DNA of 5,308 bases from Devosia sp. (GTDB taxonomy: Bacteria > Pseudomonadota > Alphaproteobacteria > Rhizobiales > Devosiaceae). The notes beneath the pieces were generated by a model. It searched no databases. It was not told the origin of the DNA and was given only the letters and a program-made list of their open reading frames with translations. The number at the start of each line of letters is the position of its first letter. The first letter of the stretch is position 1. Positions 1 through 4,666 of the stretch are shown in pieces. The translations under genes were made by a program, and so were the position numbers. Location of the stretch: positions 1 to 5,308 of the forward strand of contig DROE01000066.1 in the NCBI GenBank assembly GCA_011322005.1, given 5' to 3'.

Positions 1-238
1 CCATAACAACAGCGACTAACATAACCGCCAGAACCGACAAGGTTATCGAGACGAAGTAGTTGAGATCGGCAACAGCGGTGAGCCAGTGGGCGAGTGCCCC
101 TCCGAGCAGGGCAAAACCTCCATGGGCAAGATTGATAACCCGCATCAGACCCATGGTGACGGACAAACCGACCGAAATCATGAACAGGATCATGCCATAG
201 GAAAAACCATCAACAAGGATGCCTAAAAGAACGGACAC
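1..238 (-). CDS. livH: Branched-chain amino acid-type ABC transporter permease (LivH family), 5' part only
   Basis: This is the first 79 codons of an inner-membrane permease of the LivH family, one of the two membrane subunits of a hydrophobic amino acid (HAAT) ABC importer. The gene runs off the left edge. The translation begins MSVLLGILVDGFSYGMIL and carries the family signature RVINLAHGGF (residues 33-42), which matches the INxAHG motif of LivH proteins. Two hydrophobic segments are visible before the edge (about 4-31 and 61-79), plus a shorter one (about 37-50). The start is GTG at 236-238, chosen because a GGAG Shine-Dalgarno (245-248) lies 6 nt upstream and LivH proteins start about this far before the signature. 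It follows the binding-protein gene by 79 nt and is probably in the same operon. The family is clear; the transported substrate is not readable from the sequence. Confidence 0.93.
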   Translation of the reverse strand, partial: MSVLLGILVDGFSYGMILFMISVGLSVTMGLMRVINLAHGGFALLGGALAHWLTAVADLNYFVSITLSVLAVMLVAVVM

Positions 239-244
239 TGGTTA

Positions 245-248
245 CTCC
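245..248 (-). promoter_or_regulatory. Ribosome binding site deciding the GTG start of the permease
   Basis: On the minus strand GGAG is followed by TAACCA and then GTG at 236-238. The site supports the GTG start, since no ATG start lies upstream in frame. Confidence 0.7.
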
Positions 249-266
249 GAAAAATAGCTGAAGGCC

Positions 267-305
267 AAAAAACGGGGGCCGGTTTCAAAGATGGAATCCG
301 GCCCC
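267..305 (-). terminator. Intrinsic terminator / attenuator between binding protein and permease
   Basis: On the minus strand an 8-bp GC stem, GGGGCCGG pairing with CCGGCCCC (arms 298-305 and 275-282), is followed by CCG and a run of six T (267-272). A mismatch and three more pairs (C286-G294, T285-A295, T284-A296) can extend the stem inward. It starts 12 nt after the TAA of the binding-protein gene. Form and place fit a partial Rho-independent terminator that lowers expression of the permease and later genes relative to the binding protein, as is common in ABC importer operons. How leaky it is cannot be read from the sequence. Confidence 0.85.
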
Positions 306-317
306 GGGGAGGGAGCT

Positions 318-1490
318 TTACTGCATCAAACCCAGATCCGGCACATCGGGGATGGTCTCAAATTCCTCATTGATGAGAACACCGTTCTCGTCACGGGCGA
401 CCCGGCGGATGTAGACGTTCTGCGTGATATGACGGGTAACGGGGTCAAGCGAAACCGGCCCCCGGGGAGACTCCCATTCCATGCCGCGCACAACGTCCAC
501 CGCCTTGGTCCGGTCCGAGCCGACCGCCCCGATCATTTCATAGAGTACATGTGCACCATCATAGGCGCCGACCGAGGCCAGGTTGGCCACCGATCCGGGA
601 GACATCTCCTCCAGCTTGGCGGTGAAGGCCCGGTTCAGGTCGGAATCATGGGCCGCCGAATAGTGATAGGCGGTGGTCAGGCCCAGCGCCGCGTCGCCCA
701 GTGCCTGCAGATTGGTTTCGTCGGTTTCCCCTGTACCCAGAAATTTGATGCCCGCATCGGGCAGGCCGTTTTCATTGTAGGACTTCACAAAGGCAAAGGT
801 TGGGGGGCCGGCGGGCAGGAAGGCAAACAGCGCATCGGGGTTCTGGTCCTTGATGCGCTGCATGAACGGCGCAAAGTCTGTGGTTTGCAGGGGCATTTTT
901 ATGGCGTCGAGAACAGTACCCCCCAATTCCTCAAACGCCGAACCAAAGGCTACCTGAGCGTCATTTCCCGGACCGTAGTCTGTTACCGAAACCACCACGG
1001 AACGGATGCCCTGATCCCAGGCCCATTGCGCCATGGGCTCGGAAACCTGCCACAAGCTGAAGGATGTGCGAACAAAATACTCCGATTCCATAACAATTGA
1101 AGAGGTGGCGGCGTTGAATATGACGGTTGGAATCTGTGCTTCGTCTATCAGGGGGGCTACAGCCAGGGCATTTGGCGTGAAGACCAGCCCTCCGAGATAG
1201 TCCACCTGGTCCTGAATAATCAGTTCCTGGGCCAGCGACTTGGCGCCACTGGGATTTGGTCCCCCTGAATCCTTGTAAATGAATTCGACCGTGTGCCCGC
1301 CGGCGGTTTCGCCGTTCTGGGCAACGTAAACTTCAACACCATCCTTGAACTGTTTGCCCCAGATGGCAAAGGGCCCCGAAAAGGGTGCAATGACGCCGAC
1401 CTTGACCGTGTGGTCTGCAAGGGCTGCGCCTGAAAGCAGAAGCGAAAGAGTACACGCGCTGCCCAGTGCCTTTAGAAAAGTTTTTCTCAT
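318..1490 (-). CDS. ABC transporter periplasmic substrate-binding protein (HAAT / LivJ-like, Peripl_BP_6 type)
   Basis: A 390-residue periplasmic binding protein that captures a small solute and delivers it to the LivH-type permease encoded next. It opens with a type I signal peptide: basic MRKTFLK, a hydrophobic stretch (residues 8-24), and a likely cut after ALA (residue 25) before DHTVKVGV. The mature protein has the family's first strand and loop, VKVGVIAPFSGPFA (29-42), and the ligand-loop motif FNAATSS (125-131), where related proteins hold the carboxyl group of the ligand. Length is typical. The ATG at 1488-1490 was chosen over an upstream in-frame ATG at 1617-1619 because GGGGAGG lies 7 nt before it and it gives a clean signal peptide. 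Cys13 is not in a proper lipobox, so a lipoprotein is unlikely. The ligand could be a branched-chain amino acid, amide, urea or an aromatic acid. Confidence 0.95.
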   Translation of the reverse strand: MRKTFLKALGSACTLSLLLSGAALADHTVKVGVIAPFSGPFAIWGKQFKDGVEVYVAQNGETAGGHTVEFIYKDSGGPNPSGAKSLAQELIIQDQVDYLGGLVFTPNALAVAPLIDEAQIPTVIFNAATSSIVMESEYFVRTSFSLWQVSEPMAQWAWDQGIRSVVVSVTDYGPGNDAQVAFGSAFEELGGTVLDAIKMPLQTTDFAPFMQRIKDQNPDALFAFLPAGPPTFAFVKSYNENGLPDAGIKFLGTGETDETNLQALGDAALGLTTAYHYSAAHDSDLNRAFTAKLEEMSPGSVANLASVGAYDGAHVLYEMIGAVGSDRTKAVDVVRGMEWESPRGPVSLDPVTRHITQNVYIRRVARDENGVLINEEFETIPDVPDLGLMQ

Positions 1491-1497
1491 TATTGTT

Positions 1498-1504
1498 CCT
1501 CCCC
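1498..1504 (-). promoter_or_regulatory. Strong ribosome binding site of the binding-protein gene
   Basis: Minus-strand GGGGAGG with 7 nt (AACAATA) to the ATG at 1488-1490. It decides the start: the upstream in-frame ATG would add 43 residues in front of an otherwise normal signal peptide. Confidence 0.85.
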
Positions 1505-1598
1505 GGATAAGTTTTACCTGTTTTTGCCGAAAGCCTGACGGAGCGATCCCACCCGGACAGAGCGAAAAATCCGTTTCTACCTTCCCTGCCTCAAGTCG

Positions 1599-1614
1599 GC
1601 GCAAGTGCTTGCGC
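1599..1614. repeat. 16-bp palindrome upstream of the ABC operon, possible operator
   Basis: GCGCAAGTGCTTGCGC has perfect 7-bp arms (GCGCAAG and CTTGCGC) around a TG centre. It lies 108 bp before the binding-protein start codon. There is no T-run on either side, so a dimeric regulator's operator is more likely than a terminator. The regulator is unknown. Confidence 0.5.
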
Positions 1615-1798
1615 TCCAATGCTCAAAGCATGTTGACGGGGACTGCCTGCGAGCCGGTATTGACTTGCTGCGCATTGACCCCACCAGAAACAAGCTGTGG
1701 GCGCGACTATCAGCGTGGGCACCTTTCAATACCAGTTCAAAGGCCATGCCAATCCATAAGAAATTGCTATAGGGTCGAGAAGGAAAGTAACGGTTTCC

Positions 1799-1812
1799 GG
1801 CGGAATTCCGCC
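1799..1812. repeat. 14-bp perfect palindrome
   Basis: GGCGGAATTCCGCC reads the same on both strands, with no spacer. It lies in the shared upstream region, about 310 bp before the ABC operon start and 270 bp before the antitoxin start. It could be a binding site for a symmetric regulator; no T-run follows it. Function unknown. Confidence 0.4.
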
Positions 1813-2021
1813 ACTTGTCCCTCACAATAACTTAGGGGGAATAAACTTGTGTTGTTTAATCAACTCTGTGGAGGCGCTGTGGAACGGTGAATTGGCGAGA
1901 GGGGGTGATGATTCCCGTCAACGGAAAGGCGGAGCGACTATGAAGCTGGCGCAAAGGAACCAGCCTTTGTTTCGTCAACCGGCAGTGGGGCAGGTTGGAC
2001 AGGTGCAGCAGGTGACTTGCC

Positions 2022-2049
2022 TTGAAAAAGTCCAAATATGGACTATGAT
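2022..2049 (+). promoter_or_regulatory. Promoter of the Xre-RES operon
   Basis: A -35 box TTGAAA (2022-2027) and a -10 box TATGAT (2044-2049) are separated by 16 bp. The predicted transcript starts near 2056, leaving a leader of about 27 nt that contains the GGAG site (2069-2072) before the ATG at 2083. The operator palindrome fills the spacer. Confidence 0.65.
2029..2044. promoter_or_regulatory. Predicted antitoxin operator (palindrome between -35 and -10)
   Basis: AGTCCAAATATGGACT has perfect 6-bp arms (AGTCCA and TGGACT) around AATA. It covers the promoter spacer and the first base of the -10 box, so bound protein would block RNA polymerase directly. Toxin-antitoxin operons are usually repressed by their own antitoxin, and this one encodes an HTH protein, so autoregulation is the simplest reading. 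Confidence 0.6.
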
Positions 2050-2082
2050 AATGGACAGGTATTATATTGGAGTAGGTTGGCC

Positions 2083-2481
2083 ATGATCGCGCTGGCACAA
2101 GAAGCATTCACTGACCGCCGCCAGTTGTCGGGGCCGGCGCTCAGAACCTTCTTCAACATTGCGGAGAAATGGCGGCTTGGGACCGAGGCGCAAATGAAAC
2201 TGCTCGGCGTGAGTGCGCGCTCCACTTATTACAAGTGGAAGAAGGACGGGAATGTTTGCCTGCCCCGCGACACGCTGGAGCGGATTTCCTATATCCTTGG
2301 CATTTTCAAGGCATTGCAGATTCTGTTCCCCGGAGAGGCGGCCGATGCGTGGATAAACAAGCCCAATAGCGCAAGGCCTTTCTTGGGGCGTTCGGCGCTT
2401 GAGTATATGTTGTCGGGCAATGTTGCCGACCTTTATGTGGTGCGCCGGTATCTTGACGCGCAAAGGGGCGGCTGGGCTTGA
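2083..2481 (+). CDS. Xre/MbcA/ParS-type antitoxin with DUF2384 toxin-binding domain
   Basis: A 132-residue antitoxin that neutralises the RES toxin encoded next and probably represses the operon. Residues about 18-82 form an Xre-like helix-turn-helix region, with LLGVSARSTYYKWKKD (40-55) as the likely recognition part and ERISYILGIFKALQILFP after it. Residues about 85-132 match the DUF2384 toxin-binding domain: a W..P motif (W90, P94), FLGRSALEYMLSG (100-112), and the typical ending VRRYLDAQRGGW. The ATG at 2083 was chosen because GGAG (2069-2072) lies 10 nt upstream and the other in-frame ATG (2038) falls inside the promoter spacer. The stop overlaps the toxin start in TTGA, implying coupled translation. 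The family is clear; the repressor role is inferred. Confidence 0.92.
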   Translation: MIALAQEAFTDRRQLSGPALRTFFNIAEKWRLGTEAQMKLLGVSARSTYYKWKKDGNVCLPRDTLERISYILGIFKALQILFPGEAADAWINKPNSARPFLGRSALEYMLSGNVADLYVVRRYLDAQRGGWA

Positions 2482-3197
2482 ATACTGCGCTGACGCATGT
2501 TGAGTGGAGGCCCTGCTGGCGTATTATCTCAAGCCGGTTCCCACCCGTGCAACTATTTGAGGATGTGGCAGATCCGCAGGACCTGGAAGCGGTTTTTGAA
2601 GTTGAAGCGATGACCAACGACCGGTTGCGTGACCAGGTGGGTGCATTGCAACTGGTTGCCCCCTCAGAGCGCATCTCAGGCCCGGGCACCAGCTTTATCA
2701 TGGCCGCCTTCACCCATCTGAACCCCCTTGGAAGCCGGTTTTGTGATGGCAGTTGGGGTGTCTATTATGCGGGGGCTGATCTGGATACGGCTATCGCAGA
2801 AACCCGTTACCACCGTGCCGCGTTTCTAAGGGCGACCAACGAAGGGGCAATGGAGTTGGACATGCGGGTTCTGGTCGCCGATCTCAGGGGCACGCTGCAT
2901 GATATTTGCGGGCAGCGGGCCGCGCGGCCCGAACTGTATGACCCGGATGCCTATGGTCCTGCGCAGGACTTTGCCCGAACGTTGCGCGCCGAGGGTTCCA
3001 ACGGCATCGTCTATGACAGTGTGCGTCATTGCCCTGGCCAGTGTGTAGCGGTGTTCCGCCCGCCGTTGTTGTCCAACTGCCGCCAGGAGAGGCACCTGTG
3101 TTATGTGTGGAACGGCAGTGAAATTTCCGGCATCTATGAGAAACGTCCATATGGCAGGGATCAGGTCGCGGGACCGAACCGAGGCACCAGCAGATGA
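2478..3197 (+). CDS. RES-domain toxin (NAD+-degrading family)
   Basis: A 239-residue RES-family toxin. Studied members deplete NAD+ (for example MbcT as an NAD+ phosphorylase), and the related ParT modifies a host enzyme by ADP-ribosylation, so NAD+ is the expected substrate. The core shows the conserved residues in family spacing: Arg87 in SRFCDG, Tyr97 in GVYYAG, Glu108 in AIAETRYH and Ser181 in GIVYDSVR. All appear intact, so the toxin should be active. Residues 1-75 are the extra N-terminal region of the long RES subgroup (VEWRPCWRIISSRFPP). RHLCYVWNG (205-213) is the usual C-terminal strand; the last 20 or so residues look unique. The start is TTG at 2478, overlapping the antitoxin stop; AGGGG (2463-2467) lies 10 nt upstream, and no ATG occurs before the conserved start of the domain. 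Confidence 0.93.
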   Translation: MNTALTHVEWRPCWRIISSRFPPVQLFEDVADPQDLEAVFEVEAMTNDRLRDQVGALQLVAPSERISGPGTSFIMAAFTHLNPLGSRFCDGSWGVYYAGADLDTAIAETRYHRAAFLRATNEGAMELDMRVLVADLRGTLHDICGQRAARPELYDPDAYGPAQDFARTLRAEGSNGIVYDSVRHCPGQCVAVFRPPLLSNCRQERHLCYVWNGSEISGIYEKRPYGRDQVAGPNRGTSR

Positions 3198-3276
3198 GGT
3201 TGTTGTCTGGCGATAATCCCGGCCCTTGAGCGAGGGGGATGCGCTTGCGCGGTCCTGTTTGGTCCAGGGCAAAAGA

Positions 3277-3351
3277 TGGTGGGCGTAACTGGGATTGAAC
3301 CAGTGACCCCTACAATGTCAATGTAGTGCTCTCCCGCTGAGCTATACGCCC
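3277..3351 (-). tRNA. tRNA-Val (anticodon GAC)
   Basis: A complete 75-nt cloverleaf on the minus strand, including an encoded CCA (3277-3279). The acceptor stem pairs GGGCGTA (3345-3351) with TACGCCC (3281-3287), discriminator A at 3280. The D arm is GCTC/GAGC. The anticodon stem CTACA/TGTAG encloses the loop TTGACAT, giving GAC, which reads valine GUC (and GUU) codons. The T arm ACTGG/CCAGT holds the loop TTCAATC. It is convergent with the RES toxin gene, whose stop lies 79 nt away. No second copy of the tRNA 3' end was seen, so there is no evidence that an island has integrated here. Confidence 0.97.
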
Positions 3352-3370
3352 ATCTTTTTTGTTCCTTCGG

Positions 3371-3399
3371 ACTATACCGGCCTTTTACAAGATTATGAA
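3371..3399 (-). promoter_or_regulatory. Predicted promoter of tRNA-Val
   Basis: On the minus strand, -35 TTCATA (3394-3399) and -10 TATAGT (3371-3376) are 17 bp apart. This would start transcription near 3364, about 13 nt before the tRNA, a short leader typical of a single tRNA gene. Confidence 0.55.
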
Positions 3400-3499
3400 G
3401 AAAATTCTCGGTCAGGTCGGCGCAAGGCGATAGATCATAAAACCTAGCTCCCGGTCAACGCCAAACTTGGTTCAGCCACCCGGCCAGAGTTTACATATT

Positions 3500-4018
3500 T
3501 TACTGCTGAAACCTGATATGGGGGGCTGTGGCATGGGCCTTCAGTGCCTGAACCAGGTCATCATACTCCACATCAAGGGCGAGCGCGGGGGTGAGTAGAA
3601 AAGCCGCTCCGCCGCGGTTGAACTTCCGGCGCAGGAAATTGGAAAAGCGGGAGGTCAGGGTTTCGGCACTGGTCAGGCGTTTTTCATCATTGGCAATGAT
3701 GGCTACGCCGCGCGGGCGGCTGATGAGAATTATTGTGGCCACCGCCGACCAGGGCAGGGGCAGTTTTCCGATGGAGCGGCGGTCCAGAATACCTCCCGGT
3801 CCGATTTCGATGACCGGCTGTGGATTGAAAAGTTCCCACAAAAATCTCGCGGACTTTATGCTGTAAAGCGCAATTATGACCAGGAACAGAATGGCGATGC
3901 GGGGGTCGTAGTCGGGGTTGGAGAACACCAGAAAAAGCGCCAGCGCGAACAGGGCGGCAGTGAGCGCTACGGATCGTATGAGGTAGGACTTGCGATAGTA
4001 GAATTTCTTACTATTCAT
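3500..4018 (-). CDS. Small two-helix membrane protein of unknown function (STM3941-like layout)
   Basis: A 172-residue protein whose function I cannot name. The basic N-terminus (MNSKKFYYRKSY) is followed by two predicted membrane helices, about residues 15-33 and 40-60, joined by a short loop (NPDYDPR), so both ends probably face the cytoplasm. The remaining 110 residues are soluble: a beta-rich stretch beginning PVIEIGPGGILDRRS and LPLPWSAVATIILI, then a basic region around FSNFLRRKFNRG (about 125-136). Two helices followed by a GI.D....G.I.W..I-like segment resemble the STM3941/PH-like membrane proteins; this is a resemblance by eye only. It follows cpdR by 33 nt on the same strand and is probably co-transcribed. 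No clear Shine-Dalgarno is seen; a short inverted repeat abuts the ATG. Confidence 0.8.
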   Translation of the reverse strand: MNSKKFYYRKSYLIRSVALTAALFALALFLVFSNPDYDPRIAILFLVIIALYSIKSARFLWELFNPQPVIEIGPGGILDRRSIGKLPLPWSAVATIILISRPRGVAIIANDEKRLTSAETLTSRFSNFLRRKFNRGGAAFLLTPALALDVEYDDLVQALKAHATAPHIRFQQ

Positions 4019-4032
4019 GGGTTCTTAAACCC
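4019..4032 (-). repeat. Inverted repeat directly before the membrane-protein start codon
   Basis: Minus-strand GGGTT-TAAG-AACCC ends at the base before the ATG (4016-4018). A 5-bp hairpin here would cover the place where a ribosome binding site is expected, and no normal one is visible. It may limit translation relative to cpdR. Confidence 0.45.
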
Positions 4033-4051
4033 GGCCAGCGGAACGCAAAAT

Positions 4052-4417
4052 TCATGCGGCAAGAAGACGCTCGACTTCGTTCACCAGGTCTTTGAGGTGG
4101 AAGGGCTTGGAGAGAACCGAAGCATCCTTGGGCGTGTCGCTGTCGGGGTTGAGCGCAACGGCAGCAAAGCCCGTGATGAACATCACCTTGAGGTCGGGGT
4201 CCAGCTCAGTGGCGCGGCGCGCCAGTTCGATTCCGTCCATTTCCGGCATGACAATATCGGATAGCAAAAGCGAAAAGGGTTCTTCACGCAGCCGCTCATA
4301 GGCTGAACGGCCATTGTCGAAGGAAACCACGTCATAGCCTGCGTTCTTGAGGGCGCGGGTGAGAAACTGACGCATGTCCGCGTCATCCTCGGCCAGCAAA
4401 ATGCGATTCATGTTCAT
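4052..4417 (-). CDS. cpdR: CpdR, single-domain response regulator of cell-cycle proteolysis
   Basis: A 121-residue stand-alone receiver domain closely resembling alphaproteobacterial CpdR. In Caulobacter, unphosphorylated CpdR brings the ClpXP protease to the pole and primes degradation of substrates including, with other adaptors, the master regulator CtrA; the CckA-ChpT phosphorelay switches it off. All receiver residues are present: acidic pocket E10-D11-D12, phospho-acceptor Asp54 in LLLSDIVMPEMDG, Thr82 in MFITGFAAVAL and Lys104 in VLSKPFHL. The MFITGFAAVAL and SKPFHLKDLV stretches are CpdR hallmarks. There is no output domain. The start at 4415-4417 was chosen because GGAGG (4424-4428) lies 6 nt upstream; a second ATG two codons later is 12 nt away. 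It is divergent from the amidohydrolase gene and probably co-transcribed with the membrane protein downstream. Confidence 0.95.
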   Translation of the reverse strand: MNMNRILLAEDDADMRQFLTRALKNAGYDVVSFDNGRSAYERLREEPFSLLLSDIVMPEMDGIELARRATELDPDLKVMFITGFAAVALNPDSDTPKDASVLSKPFHLKDLVNEVERLLAA

Positions 4418-4423
4418 CAGTTT

Positions 4424-4428
4424 CCTCC
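4424..4428 (-). promoter_or_regulatory. Ribosome binding site deciding the cpdR start
   Basis: Minus-strand GGAGG with 6 nt (AAACTG) to the ATG at 4415-4417. It rules out the upstream in-frame ATG at 4442-4444, which would place the site inside the gene. Confidence 0.8.
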
Positions 4429-4651
4429 GGGATCTATTCGTCAACCGCCCCCCGCGCGGCGATGTTTAACGCTAAGTACCAACAATGCAAGCATCAAGGC
4501 AGCACGCCCCACAAGCGAAGCTCCTTCTGACCTGTGAATTATATGGACAATGTCAGCAATGCAATGCACATTGGGGTGGGTTTTGACCGGCTGCACGGGC
4601 CGTTTCTAGGCTATGGGCCTAGAGGACGGCGCCGGTTAGCAGGCAAAGGTC
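4429..4651. other. Divergent cpdR / amidohydrolase promoter region
   Basis: This stretch must hold both promoters. On the minus strand a perfect -10 hexamer TATAAT lies at 4538-4543, but only a poor -35 (TTGCAT, 15 bp away) accompanies it. On the plus strand TTGACC (4583-4588) resembles a -35 box, with TAGGCT (4607-4612) 18 bp later as a weak -10. Neither pair is firm. A 7-bp inverted repeat (4605-4623) overlaps the plus-strand candidate -10. Confidence 0.35.
4605..4623. repeat. 7-bp perfect inverted repeat upstream of the amidohydrolase gene
   Basis: TCTAGGC-TATGG-GCCTAGA lies 43 bp before the TTG start, overlapping a candidate -10 box. As RNA it could extend by two G-U pairs; no T-run follows. 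An operator or a leader hairpin is possible. Confidence 0.5.
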
Positions 4652-4666
4652 GGGGGGAAGAAGATA

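Larger units (their letters stand above)
1505..2020. other. Long intergenic region with regulatory-looking repeats, no convincing gene
   Basis: About 500 bp between the start of the ABC operon (minus) and the promoter of the toxin-antitoxin operon (plus). Open frames here lack protein-like composition. It holds a 16-bp palindrome (1599-1614), a 14-bp palindrome (1799-1812), three TTGAC repeats (1633, 1660, 1675) and one copy of a 9-bp repeat shared with the toxin-antitoxin promoter (1996-2004). I could not place a convincing -35/-10 pair for the ABC operon. A small ORF at 1940-2086 has a Shine-Dalgarno-like GGAG but is doubtful. Confidence 0.6.
1996..2060 (+). repeat. 9-bp direct repeat TGGACAGGT flanking the toxin-antitoxin operator
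   Basis: TGGACAGGT occurs exactly at 1996-2004 and 2052-2060. Its TGGAC core also forms the arms of the palindrome at 2029-2044 (inverted at 2029-2034, direct at 2039-2043). There are therefore four TGGAC half-sites within 65 bp, as expected for cooperative binding by an Xre-type antitoxin. Confidence 0.55.

Noticed and set aside
291..1100. A 269-residue open frame on the plus strand
   Set aside because: It lies opposite the binding-protein gene, whose translation has a signal peptide and family motifs. The plus-strand product looks like nothing known and is a shadow.
1491..1619. A 43-residue N-terminal extension of the binding protein
   Set aside because: It would precede a normal signal peptide, and the strong ribosome site lies just before the internal ATG at 1490.
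1952..1971. CAAAGG/CCTTTG stem followed by TTTC as a plus-strand terminator
   Set aside because: The stem is short and weak, the T-run is too short, and no plus-strand gene ends before it.
2038..2082. Upstream antitoxin start at 2038
   Set aside because: The ATG lies inside the predicted promoter spacer and operator, before the expected transcription start, and lacks a ribosome site.
3277..3351. tRNA-Val as the edge of an integrated island carrying the toxin-antitoxin genes
   Set aside because: No duplicate of the tRNA 3' end and no integrase is seen in the window. The island end could lie outside it, so this remains unsupported.
1595..3426. Shared 11-mer GTCGGCGCAAG at 1595-1605 and 3416-3426
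   Set aside because: It is short, in GC-rich DNA and without matching context; probably chance.
4466..4480. Possible CtrA box near cpdR (TTAACGCTAAGTACC)
   Set aside because: CtrA sites need TTAA-N7-TTAA; only the first half matches here.
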